A stretch of 44,324 bases of DNA from an uncultured Ruminococcus sp. (GTDB lineage Bacteria > Bacillota > Clostridia > Oscillospirales > Ruminococcaceae). Positions within the stretch are counted from its first letter, which is position 1; each line of letters opens with the position of its first letter. Below the pieces are notes generated by a model, which saw nothing but the letters and a program-made list of their open reading frames with translations, made no database searches and was not told the DNA's origin. Positions 1 through 8,507 of the stretch are shown here, one piece after another. A program made the position numbers and the translations under genes. The DNA lies in NCBI RefSeq assembly GCF_937915125.1, contig NZ_CALDMP010000053.1, positions 1-44,324 on the forward strand, in the 5' to 3' direction.

Positions 1-2
1 TG

Positions 3-170
3 ATACAGGCGAAGAAGCATGGTAGCAGCTTTACCATTCCCTATGACAGGCAGGAACTTGCAGATTTTCTTGAGGTTGACAGAAGCGGTCTGTCTGCGGA
101 GATCAGCAAGCTGAGAAAAGAACATGTGATCGAATGTCAGCGGAACTTTTTCAGATTATTGGAACAATAA
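3..170 (+). CDS. Crp/Fnr-family transcriptional regulator, C-terminal end only
   Basis: The frame is open from the window edge and stops with TAA at 168-170, giving about 55 residues. The readable part contains FTIPYDRQELADFLEVDR followed by SGLSAEISKLRKEHVIEC. This is the usual C-terminal winged-helix HTH of Crp/Fnr regulators, in which a short phrase like T(I/L)PYDRQ(E/D)LADFL precedes the recognition helix. The cyclic-nucleotide-like sensor domain lies outside the window, so the effector cannot be guessed. The gene converges on the minus-strand GH9 gene; a palindromic repeat at 205-356 separates the two. The family call is fairly safe because the HTH is characteristic; the role is unknown. 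Confidence 0.75.
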   Translation: MQAKKHGSSFTIPYDRQELADFLEVDRSGLSAEISKLRKEHVIECQRNFFRLLEQ

Positions 171-204
171 AAATTGGGGCGTGATTATGAGGAAAGGAAT
201 TTTT

Positions 205-356
205 ATGGCAAGCCGCACAAAGATTGTGCGTCAGATGAAACAAAAATGCTCGTGAATACTTTGTGTATTCACAAGCATTTTTGTGAAATATGACGAAAAA
301 TATGCAAGCATACGACGTGCAAAGCCGCCTGACACACTTTGAGTGGTGTTGCCTTA
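205..356 (+). repeat. MITE-like palindromic repeat, copy A (plus orientation)
   Basis: About 152 bp. It starts at the degenerate end ATGGCAAGCCGCACAAAG and ends at GTGGTGTTGCCTTA. The centre (about 239-287) is the best hairpin of the family: ACAAAAATGCT and AGCATTTTTGT flank GTGAATAC-tttgt-GTATTCAC. Relative to full copies it lacks the segment with repeated CGTCAGAT motifs on the left. Its right end (TTA at 354-356) coincides with the TAA stop codon of the minus-strand GH9 gene. Confidence 0.85.
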
Positions 357-2885
357 TTGTTCTATCAGTAATTTTCTCATGAAACACAAATCAAAAGCGT
401 TTATGATATGATCTGAGTATAGATCTCCGGCTCTCCAATCGGTAAGCGTTGCATTCGGTACAGCAAGAAGCCACTTCTGCATCATTACGATATCTGAGAT
501 ATTGAATACACCGTCTGCATTCACATCCCCCGTCACAGGATGGGAAGCATTCTGTGAAATGATTGCAGCGGTGAGAAGTATCATTGCCGCATTGCCATAA
601 ATGGTATTTTCGTTTGTGGTATATTCGCCGTCACTGTCCAGATAGCATTTTCCATTGAATTTGGATAGATGCCGGTTGTCATAATAATCGCTGCCCTCCG
701 TGAAATATCCGGCAGGAATCTGATACGGATCAAGTCTTGCATCATTGGAATAGATGCCGCTGTAAATGTTTTCTACGCAATTCTCTCCGTTGCCGGAAAC
801 ATAGCTGAAGGAAATCGGATTTTCACCCAGCAGATAATGGAACGCATTCTCCGCTGCTGTCACTGTATTCTCCGGAAGCAAATCCTGACCTTCCAGAATG
901 ATGCTGCCCAGCAGAAGAGTCATAGCGTTCTGGGCAACTTGTTTATTGGATCCCCACCAGCAGCCCCATTCCGGAAAAGTCGTCCCCCAGGTATTGTTTC
1001 GCAGCATATTGGCACGCCAGGTGGAAAACTTGGAAAATACTTTGGCGATTTCCTCATTCGCTTGATTATTCCCATATAAATAGTGGAAAAATCCCAGGAA
1101 CGATTCCCCTGCATGGTTGTAGCTGAGAGACATGGAACTATTGAAACAGTTCGTATTTTCCGCTGCATTACAATTTTCGATGAGATAATTCTCAAATGCA
1201 CTGGCATCTACCCCGGAAAGTGTCAATGCTCTATAGAGAGCACCTGCCGCCCAGAACATATCACGGTTCAGTTCTTCCTGTGTGAAGGTGTATGTCCGGT
1301 TTGCTGCGCTGATGGACATATGCATAGCGTTGGAAGAATCCGTCACCCAGTCCCAGGCACGCAGTGCTGTAGCAAGGCATTCCTCTGCAAATTCCGTATA
1401 CGCCGGAATATCCTTGTAAACAATATATGCATGGGCAAAAACAGCCGCCGCACCGGCAGTTGCCAGATGAGAACGCAGATCGGTCTCGGAATCGTCCGAT
1501 TGATATGTGGAAGTTTGATACAGCGTATCCTCCAGATATATCACACCGTCTCTGTAATTGGCTGCCGCATAGAAGGAACCGTCCTTGCTGCTGTGCTCCA
1601 TTTTCAGGAGCATATCCAGTTCCCATTTGATCTCGCTGAGAATCCCCGGAGCGTCTACATAGCGGGAATTGTCCGGATCGGTTTCGGGAATCTCCAGATC
1701 CATATCCGCAAAGGCATCCGGAAACAACTCATAGGCAAGCAGCAGATCTTCAACAGTCGCCGCAGCCGGAGAGACATATTTTCCGTAATCTCCTGCATCG
1801 TACCAACCGCCCGAAACATCGTAAGTCTCTGCGCCAGGATTATTCCGATCCGACCATTTTTTCACGGATATATCGTTGGGGTGAAGATTCTCTCTTGCGA
1901 ATTCTCCTGCATATTCCGGTTTCAGATCTATCCCCTGTCTCTGATAGTAGAAATACTTTGTCAGATCACTGAGGAGACCATCGTATACATCGTCCTGAAT
2001 CCGGAACGCAACAGAAGTGATGGTGTCCATATCCAGCCCTTCTTCCACATCACGCGGTGAACGTGCCGATGCATCCAGTCCGGCATTTGGAATGCGAATA
2101 TAGTATGTGCCGGGTGCAGTCACTTCATCAAAGTTTACGACATGAACACATTCCCCGGAAAAGGCAGCGTCTTTTTTTGCAGCGGACAGCGTGCCGGATG
2201 CCACCACTGCATCGGTATCTGCATTCACGATCTCATAGATCTTTCCCTCCAGAGAGCCGAACTTTTCAAAATAACTGATACGGGCAGTTTTCGCACCGTT
2301 GCATGGATAGCCCACCTGATCGACCTTGATTATAGAATACTGCCGTTCATCGTCAGTGGAGCTAATGGTCATATTGCGAAATGAAAGAGTTGTACCGCTT
2401 GGAACACCTCCCACATACACATACCAGAAATTATCCAGGCTGAAGCCGGAATCCGGATAGGCATCTACCAGTTCTTTGATGGGCAGAGAATACTCCGACC
2501 AATCTGTACCTGCACTGATATCCTGATATGCCGCCATATCCGTCCAACAGATCTGAACCGTTTTTCCATGGCGTTTGGACACCAGACCGATCCGGAAAGT
2601 GCTGCTTCCCGTACCGTTACTGCGCACCTCAAAATCCAGACAGCCATTTTCATAGTAATCCCGGATGGTCAGGGTGGTCCAGTTGGTGTTTGGCGTCATG
2701 GTGGCACCGCCCCAGCTTTCCGTTGTCCAGTCTGCACCATTATTGTCGATCAATATGGTCTGAAGCTGCAAATCGGGTTGATCCTGGGTGTTTGCCGCAG
2801 ATACGATAGAACCGGGCACGGCTGAGAACAGCATTGCTGCTCCCACTGCCATTGCAAGAATGCGTTTTACAAAAGAGTTTTTCAT
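354..2885 (-). CDS. Secreted GH9 cellulase with N-terminal carbohydrate-binding-like domain and dockerin
   Basis: Endo- or processive beta-1,4-glucanase of glycoside hydrolase family 9, exported and docked on a cellulosome. The chosen ATG at 2885 has GAGGTG upstream and opens a signal peptide (MKNSFVKRILAMAVGAAM, Ala-X-Ala end); a longer frame to 2966 lacks these. In 843 residues I see a beta-sandwich CBM-like region (about 38-176, family not identified), the Ig-like cellulase N-terminal domain (about 183-275), and the GH9 (alpha/alpha)6 domain (about 285-780). GGWYDAGDYGKY at about 359-370 carries the catalytic base Asp pair, and TNENTIYGNA near 757-766 carries the acid Glu (about 759). The dockerin (about 785-843) has two Ca-binding repeats, DVNADGVFNISD and DLYSDHIINAFD. 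The stop codon is the terminal TAA of repeat copy A. It lies downstream of the acyltransferase gene but has its own possible promoter. Confidence 0.93.
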   Translation of the reverse strand: MKNSFVKRILAMAVGAAMLFSAVPGSIVSAANTQDQPDLQLQTILIDNNGADWTTESWGGATMTPNTNWTTLTIRDYYENGCLDFEVRSNGTGSSTFRIGLVSKRHGKTVQICWTDMAAYQDISAGTDWSEYSLPIKELVDAYPDSGFSLDNFWYVYVGGVPSGTTLSFRNMTISSTDDERQYSIIKVDQVGYPCNGAKTARISYFEKFGSLEGKIYEIVNADTDAVVASGTLSAAKKDAAFSGECVHVVNFDEVTAPGTYYIRIPNAGLDASARSPRDVEEGLDMDTITSVAFRIQDDVYDGLLSDLTKYFYYQRQGIDLKPEYAGEFARENLHPNDISVKKWSDRNNPGAETYDVSGGWYDAGDYGKYVSPAAATVEDLLLAYELFPDAFADMDLEIPETDPDNSRYVDAPGILSEIKWELDMLLKMEHSSKDGSFYAAANYRDGVIYLEDTLYQTSTYQSDDSETDLRSHLATAGAAAVFAHAYIVYKDIPAYTEFAEECLATALRAWDWVTDSSNAMHMSISAANRTYTFTQEELNRDMFWAAGALYRALTLSGVDASAFENYLIENCNAAENTNCFNSSMSLSYNHAGESFLGFFHYLYGNNQANEEIAKVFSKFSTWRANMLRNNTWGTTFPEWGCWWGSNKQVAQNAMTLLLGSIILEGQDLLPENTVTAAENAFHYLLGENPISFSYVSGNGENCVENIYSGIYSNDARLDPYQIPAGYFTEGSDYYDNRHLSKFNGKCYLDSDGEYTTNENTIYGNAAMILLTAAIISQNASHPVTGDVNADGVFNISDIVMMQKWLLAVPNATLTDWRAGDLYSDHIINAFDLCFMRKLLIEQ

Positions 2886-2906
2886 ACACTTACACCTCAT
2901 TGTTTT

Positions 2907-2936
2907 ATTACATATGTTTTTACGAGTCGATTTCAA
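2907..2936 (-). promoter_or_regulatory. Possible promoter of the GH9 gene
   Basis: On the minus strand TTGAAA (2931-2936) and TGTAAT (2907-2912) are separated by 18 bp and lie 22 bp upstream of the GH9 start. The match is moderate, so this is tentative. Confidence 0.4.
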
Positions 2937-2984
2937 GACAGGGATCTTCGATGCAAAAAGCTGCAAAAAGTGATATCAAAATAT

Positions 2985-3035
2985 AAGGCAATACCGCACA
3001 AAGAGCGCCTGACAGCTTTGCGCGGTATTGCCTTA
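2985..3035. repeat. MITE-like repeat, copy B (short, internally deleted)
   Basis: 51 bp with both ends intact (AAGGCAATACCGCACAAAGA ... CGCGGTATTGCCTTA) and only the stretch GCGCCTGACAGCTTTG between them. It forms a stem of about 15 bp between the acyltransferase stop and the GH9 start, so it could act as a weak terminator or processing hairpin. Confidence 0.8.
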
Positions 3036-3074
3036 AATCAAAAAGGACAATCACTGGAGATGATGAAACATTTC

Positions 3075-4112
3075 CTACAGCAATTTTTTGAGTCCCGGAA
3101 TCTTCTTCAGAGCCCAGATACAGCCAAATGAAAGAATCGTCACCGCCAGAGCCAACAAGAGCACCATCATTGTTCCACCGTGTGCATATGGATTCCATTG
3201 CAAATAAACCAGAACAGCTTTGAGAAAAGCCATGTGTATGAGGTAAATCCCAAAAGAACAGGAATCAATTTGCTCTAAAATCCATTCTAACCAGTGAGGC
3301 GTTTTTGCTTTTTTTGCACGCATCAATCCAAAAATACCAATTGATTGAAGAACAATGAGCGGAAAAGCGTAATTTGTCAGTAAATCAGAAAGTGATTTCA
3401 GCTGTAGTTTCTCGCTGAGGAATGTCAGAACAACAACTGAAATTGTTCCAATCACTGCAAAGAGTATCTGGACCCAGCGAGGAATTTGCAGTAAACCGCA
3501 ATATAATGCGTATCCCAGAAATAAATATAGCGGATAAACGCTGTAGACACAGATATAAAATGCTGTTTTTATCTCGGTCAGTGTTTCCAGCATCGGCAAG
3601 ATGGAGAGGAAAACCAAATATACACCAATGAGATAACAGGTATCCTTCCGATTCAGTGTCGCTGCAATTTTACGGTAAAATGGAAGAAGAAGGTACAGAC
3701 CAATCATAAGATACAGATACCACAGATGCTTCCAGCTCTTTCCGGTTGCTGCATTTTTTAAGCCAAGGAAAATCGTTGATATCCGAAACGGTTCCTTTGC
3801 TGCAATGGTGTCCAGAATCTCAAACAGAACAGAAAACAGCAATAATGCAACAATCATGCGCAAAATATATTTTTGAAATAGCTTGCGGTAGGTAATGCTC
3901 CGTGATTCATTTAACAGCAGCGTTCCGGTAATCATCACAAAACACGGCACCGCCCACATCATGAGGTTTCGCACGGTTAACGCTATGACCTGTTCTGAAA
4001 AATCAGATGCAAATGCGCTCGCTGCATAAAAGGTGTGTAAAAATACAATTGCAATACAAGCAAGTGCACGCAGTTCTGTTAAGAAAGTCAGCTTCTCTTG
4101 TTGTTTTTCCAT
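3075..4112 (-). CDS. Membrane acyltransferase (acyltransferase_3 family)
   Basis: Predicted integral membrane O-acyltransferase of 345 residues. The first helix contains the family signature ELRALACIAIVFLHT, with the conserved Arg and His (R-A-L-A-C-I-A-I-V-x-L-H). About ten hydrophobic segments follow, and a Lys-rich tail ends the protein. Members of this family acetylate or otherwise acylate cell-surface sugars; the acceptor here is unknown. The ATG at 4112 shares one base with the TGA of the preceding lipoprotein gene (TGATG), so the two are probably translationally coupled. The first codon of the longer frame (TTG, 4115) is less likely. Position in a surface-protein gene run suggests envelope or exopolysaccharide modification; this is inference. 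Confidence 0.85.
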   Translation of the reverse strand: MEKQQEKLTFLTELRALACIAIVFLHTFYAASAFASDFSEQVIALTVRNLMMWAVPCFVMITGTLLLNESRSITYRKLFQKYILRMIVALLLFSVLFEILDTIAAKEPFRISTIFLGLKNAATGKSWKHLWYLYLMIGLYLLLPFYRKIAATLNRKDTCYLIGVYLVFLSILPMLETLTEIKTAFYICVYSVYPLYLFLGYALYCGLLQIPRWVQILFAVIGTISVVVLTFLSEKLQLKSLSDLLTNYAFPLIVLQSIGIFGLMRAKKAKTPHWLEWILEQIDSCSFGIYLIHMAFLKAVLVYLQWNPYAHGGTMMVLLLALAVTILSFGCIWALKKIPGLKKLL

Positions 4113-4918
4113 CAATAAAACAGTCCCTCATCACCCAGGCAGCCTGCATTCGGGTCTGCTTCCTCTTGTGGAGTTTCTTCTACAGATGGTACGTCGTTTT
4201 TAGGAACCTGTTCCGGCACTTCTTCATAAGCAGGTGCTTCATAATTGTTTGCTTGATTTTGCTGTGCAGCAGCTTCTTCAGCTGCACGCTGCTGTTCCTC
4301 TGCTTCTTTTTGTGCAGCAATTTCTTCTATCAAATTCAGTTCATCTTCCTTGGTGCTGATCTCTGCGCTGGACTCCAAGGATGTGTATACCAAAAATGCA
4401 ACGGAATCCTCTGATTTTATCTGACCGGATTCCATATCACCGAATGGGAACTGGTGCAGTTCTGCAGTTGTTCCCTCTTCAAATGTCAGAAGAACCGTGT
4501 ATGTTGCATCCACTGCGTCACCAGTTTCTTCCAAAAAATCGGCAGTATTATAATACAAAACTCGTTCCTCTTTTTCCAGAAAAACATCATTTTCGCCTAG
4601 CAGATTGTCTGAAAAGCTTTCCTGGGAATCTTCTTTGATGGAAACCCCTGTAATGGATTGCCCCGTTGCATTTATCAGGTGCACTGTAAAAACAGTATCG
4701 CCTTCTGCCGGATCACCAATTGATTTCAAAACCTCCTCTGGTTCTGTTGTCGTAACAGCAGTGGTCTCTGTTGTTGCTTTGGCGGTCTCTGTTGTTGTTT
4801 CTGCGGTTGTTTCTGCCGAGCTTTCGCTTGTGGTTGTTTCGTTGGCGCATCCGGTCAGCAAGAAACCGGATGCAATGCCCAGAATCATCAATGTCAAAAC
4901 CAATTTTCTTTGTTTCAC
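4112..4918 (-). CDS. Putative lipoprotein with Thr-rich linker
   Basis: 268 residues from a GTG at 4918, which has AGGGGA eight bases upstream; the longer frame to 4957 has no good site. A lipoprotein signal peptide ends in the lipobox FLLTGC, so the protein should be anchored to the outer face of the membrane. A Thr/Glu-rich linker (about 25-60) leads to a beta-rich domain of unknown family (about 65-180). Then comes a coiled, Ala/Glu/Gln-rich stretch (EEIAAQKEAEEQQRAAEEAA) and a tail rich in Glu and Pro ending GCLGDEGLFY. I do not recognise the globular domain. It is coupled to the acyltransferase downstream and follows the LRR-dockerin gene by 77 bp. Confidence 0.75.
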   Translation of the reverse strand: MKQRKLVLTLMILGIASGFLLTGCANETTTSESSAETTAETTTETAKATTETTAVTTTEPEEVLKSIGDPAEGDTVFTVHLINATGQSITGVSIKEDSQESFSDNLLGENDVFLEKEERVLYYNTADFLEETGDAVDATYTVLLTFEEGTTAELHQFPFGDMESGQIKSEDSVAFLVYTSLESSAEISTKEDELNLIEEIAAQKEAEEQQRAAEEAAAQQNQANNYEAPAYEEVPEQVPKNDVPSVEETPQEEADPNAGCLGDEGLFY

Positions 4919-4995
4919 TTTAATTTTCCCCTTTTCATATTTTTGTATCGTGAGCAAAAGTAGCTACCTGTTCCGATATCCAGTCTTTTACAATG

Positions 4996-7900
4996 TCAAC
5001 CCAGAAGTTCTGTCCAGGAAACATCATTTCCAACAGAATGCTTTGCGTAGTACAGGAGAATATAGTAAGCATCGTTGGTGGTAATTGCGCCGTCCCCATC
5101 CACATCAGCGACTTTTTCCTGCGCTTCTGTCAATCCGGAAGTGTTCCCCACAGAAAGTTTGGCATAGGCGAAAAGACAGAGATAAGCGTCATTCGTGTCG
5201 ATGACATCGTTTCCGTCCAAGTCGCCGGTTTCAGCTTCGGTCTCTTCTGGGGCAGGACTGCTTTCATAGTGAACAGTTACTGTTTTCAAAACATCATTTT
5301 CATTGCCAATGGTAATTGCATCCCATTCTGCCTGTGTTCCGGTATAATAGACATCTGTCAGACTTGTACAGTTTCCAAATGCACTCCATCCGATTTCAGT
5401 TACGCTGCTGGGAATCGTGATATTTTCTAAAGCGGTACACTCCCAGAAAACGCCATATTCTAGTTCAGTCACGCTGTCCGGAATAATAATACTGGTTAGA
5501 TTCTGGCAGAAATTGAATACACTGGATTGTAGACTGACCAGGCCGTCCGGAAGATGCACTGACTGCACTGTACTGCCCATAAACGCCATATCTTCTATGG
5601 TTGTCACAGACTGGGGAAGCGTCAGATTTGTGATATTGCATCCGCCAAATGCTTTTGTGGGAATGGTCGTGACACCCTTTGGTATCGTCAGGTTTCCAAA
5701 CTGAATCTCGGAATTCGCAAAGGCATATTCTCCGATTTTCGTAATTTGTTCTGTTAATTCCATCTTGCTCAGGTTAGAGAAGAAGAACGCTCCGTCCCCA
5801 ATTTCCGTGACTGTGGCAGGCAATTTATACTCATCCAGATCCTCTTTACACAAAGGATAATACACCAGCTTCGTCTGATTTTTGTTGTACAGAATGCCGT
5901 CATCAGAGGAAAAATACAAGCTGTCCGCCGGCGCATTGACCGCCTCTACCCAATAACCATTGCCCTTATCACCATACCAGAAATCCACCTGTCTGGTTCG
6001 TTTCCCCAGATTGACTGTCACAGGATAATTATACCATTCTTCAAACCAGGTCAAGTCAATGCTTTCCACATTGTCCGACAGTGTGATTTCCTGGAACGGC
6101 ACACTGACTTCCATTTCCTCAGTATCAGAAAGGTATGTCACATGAAATGCATTTTGAGAGAGTGTCTTTACTGTTTCAGGAAGTGTGATTTTCTGTGCCG
6201 TACCGTTGTATGCATAAAAAACGCCGTCTCCAAGAACCACAAATTCCTCTGTCTGTTCATTCATCCAGGGTACATCCTGGAAGGCATAATTCCCGATTTC
6301 TTTCACACTATCAGGGATTTTGATGTCTGTCAGACTGGTACAACCTGAAAATGCATAGTATCCAATGGCTGTTACACTGTCCGGGATCGAAACAGAGGTC
6401 AATGACGTGCAATAGCTAAAGGCATAGTCTGCAATTTCTGTGATACCGTTCGGAATGACGACTTCTTTCAGACTGGCGCAGGAAGAAAATGCACTTGACT
6501 GAATCTCCGTGATGCTGCCTGGTATTGTAATACTTGTCAGATTTTCACATGCATAAAAAGCAGAATAACGAATCTGGGTGACTGCAATTCCATCGATCTC
6601 ATCTGGAATTTCCACAGTCGTCGCTGTATCATCGCAGTTGGTGATGGCAATTGTCGCATTTTCCAGAACTTCATACGACAGTGCGCCAACCGTTCCGGTT
6701 TCGCCGATCCTCGCATCCGCAGGCGCTTTTCCCAAAGAGACAAATGAAACACCGTATATCTCCGCATAAGTTTCTGCTGTTGAATTGTCATATCCATAGA
6801 TTGTGCCGTCAAAGGTGCTTGAAAGACTGTTATTTGTAAATACAGCATCGTAGCCGCCTATAGAACAATTGTAGCTTGTTACCGTCACAACGTTCAGCGA
6901 AGCACAGTTACAGAACGCCTGATTGCCAATGGATTTCACATTCTTTGCAATGGTAACAGACTCTAGGCTGCTGCACTCATAAAACGCTTCATTGCCAATA
7001 TTACTAACACTCTCCGGAATGGCAATTGCCGTCAGATTTCCGCAATTCCGGAATGCCCCATCCTGGATACTCGTCACCGTAGCCGGTATGGAATATTCTG
7101 CTCTTGGATCCTGCGGACAATACCGGAGAAGGTATGCCAGTTGTTTTTCATCTTCGCCATATTCTCTGCGGAACAAGACATTCTTTTGACTGACATAGCA
7201 AGGGTTCTCTTCATCCACCGTAATCGTGCGAAGTGAATCACAATACTGCAATGCAGCATATTCAATTTCTATGACGTTTTTGGAAATTGCCAAGGATTCC
7301 AATTCGGTACAATGCTGCAATGCCTCATTGGAAATACCGCTGACCGGCATGCCCTCAATTTCTTCCGGAATTTCAATCTGGGTTTTCGTATCATCACAGC
7401 GGATGATCATCAGGCTTCGGTCATATTGTACCTCATACCGGAAACCGTCATAGCTGCCAGTTTCTCCTACTTCTGTGGCAAGAGGCGGCTCTCCCAGAGA
7501 TACAAAAGTTCTGCCATACTGTTCGGCGTATTTCTGCGCTGTCGAATCATCATAACCGTAAATTGTCCCGGAAAAATCGCTGGACATATCATAATTTGTA
7601 AAGGTATATTCGTCATCCGCTATGTTACAATTGGCATTCTCAATTACCACTTTCTCCAGTGAACCACACCATCCAAAGGCAGAACTGCCTATGTATTTCA
7701 CTTTTTTCGGAATTGTAACAGATGTCAGACTGGAACATCCATAAAAAGCATCCATATCAATGCTGGTGACATTGCTGGGAATGATACATTCTCTTAGTGC
7801 GCTGCACCCGATAAAAGTTGCATAGTTGATGGAAGAAATTTTCTCCGGCAAAGTGACGGCAGTCAGACCAGCACAATCCCAGAAGACACAAGAACTGATA

Positions 7901-8493
7901 TAGGTGACACTGGAGGGAATATCAATGGATATCAGATTGCTGCAACCTTGAAATGCAGCATAGCCGATTGCTGTGACGCTGTCCGGAACGGTATATGCCG
8001 TTCTGGAGTCAGCTGGACAGAATCGCAGCAATCGTGTTTTTTCCTTGTTCATCAGAACATTATCTTCGCTGGAATACCACTGATTTTCCTCAGAAACATG
8101 AATTTCTGCCGGAGAACACTCTTCAAATACATCCTCTGGGAGACTGCATATGGTCTCTGGAATCGTCACAGAAGTCACGCTGCAAAATCGGAATGCATCC
8201 GACTGGATCGTTGTAACAGGAATTCCATCAATTTCAGCCGGGATCACAACTTCTGACGCATCTCTGCTGCAGCCTGTAATTGTAAGTGTTCCGTCATACT
8301 CCGTCGTATAATACAGTTCACATGTGCTTGTTGTATATGTGGCAACCGGTACATCATCCCATGATGCCAGGGGCATTGCCTCTGAATGCCATTCCAGCTC
8401 TGCTGCACTTGCTGCAATTGCGCCTGTAGGAACACCCATGATACCGATCACTCCGGTGGTTATGACCGCCATCCTCTGTTTCCACTTCCCCAT
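4996..8493 (-). CDS. Secreted BspA-type leucine-rich-repeat protein with dockerin
   Basis: 1165 residues. The ATG at 8493 has AAGGGAG eight bases upstream; an in-frame TTG at 8511 is a poorer start. After a signal peptide (MGKWKQRMAVITTGVIGIMG) come three or more blocks of LRR_5/BspA repeats of about 23 residues with the pattern SITIPxSVTxIGxxAFxxCxS. Between blocks sit spacer domains containing Y-G-Y-D-(D/N)-S-T-A-(Q/E)-x-Y-A-E. The last about 75 residues form a dockerin (DLDGNDVIDTND and DVDGDGAITTND). BspA repeats commonly mediate adhesion to host or plant surfaces or to other proteins; with a dockerin the repeats would be displayed on the cellulosome. It starts 14 bp after the transglutaminase-like gene stop, so it is probably co-transcribed. 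No catalytic motif was seen. Confidence 0.9.
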   Translation of the reverse strand: MGKWKQRMAVITTGVIGIMGVPTGAIAASAAELEWHSEAMPLASWDDVPVATYTTSTCELYYTTEYDGTLTITGCSRDASEVVIPAEIDGIPVTTIQSDAFRFCSVTSVTIPETICSLPEDVFEECSPAEIHVSEENQWYSSEDNVLMNKEKTRLLRFCPADSRTAYTVPDSVTAIGYAAFQGCSNLISIDIPSSVTYISSCVFWDCAGLTAVTLPEKISSINYATFIGCSALRECIIPSNVTSIDMDAFYGCSSLTSVTIPKKVKYIGSSAFGWCGSLEKVVIENANCNIADDEYTFTNYDMSSDFSGTIYGYDDSTAQKYAEQYGRTFVSLGEPPLATEVGETGSYDGFRYEVQYDRSLMIIRCDDTKTQIEIPEEIEGMPVSGISNEALQHCTELESLAISKNVIEIEYAALQYCDSLRTITVDEENPCYVSQKNVLFRREYGEDEKQLAYLLRYCPQDPRAEYSIPATVTSIQDGAFRNCGNLTAIAIPESVSNIGNEAFYECSSLESVTIAKNVKSIGNQAFCNCASLNVVTVTSYNCSIGGYDAVFTNNSLSSTFDGTIYGYDNSTAETYAEIYGVSFVSLGKAPADARIGETGTVGALSYEVLENATIAITNCDDTATTVEIPDEIDGIAVTQIRYSAFYACENLTSITIPGSITEIQSSAFSSCASLKEVVIPNGITEIADYAFSYCTSLTSVSIPDSVTAIGYYAFSGCTSLTDIKIPDSVKEIGNYAFQDVPWMNEQTEEFVVLGDGVFYAYNGTAQKITLPETVKTLSQNAFHVTYLSDTEEMEVSVPFQEITLSDNVESIDLTWFEEWYNYPVTVNLGKRTRQVDFWYGDKGNGYWVEAVNAPADSLYFSSDDGILYNKNQTKLVYYPLCKEDLDEYKLPATVTEIGDGAFFFSNLSKMELTEQITKIGEYAFANSEIQFGNLTIPKGVTTIPTKAFGGCNITNLTLPQSVTTIEDMAFMGSTVQSVHLPDGLVSLQSSVFNFCQNLTSIIIPDSVTELEYGVFWECTALENITIPSSVTEIGWSAFGNCTSLTDVYYTGTQAEWDAITIGNENDVLKTVTVHYESSPAPEETEAETGDLDGNDVIDTNDAYLCLFAYAKLSVGNTSGLTEAQEKVADVDGDGAITTNDAYYILLYYAKHSVGNDVSWTELLG

Positions 8494-8507
8494 GTTACAT
8501 ACTCCCT

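Noticed and set aside
205..356. Repeat copies as simple intrinsic terminators
   Set aside because: Two copies lie between promoters and start codons, the interiors are conserved far beyond a stem-loop, and several genes have separate terminators.
1083..2060. 325-residue open frame on the plus strand inside the GH9 gene
   Set aside because: Antisense shadow of a clear GH9 coding region; rich in Cys, Arg and Ile with no family resemblance, no ribosome binding site.
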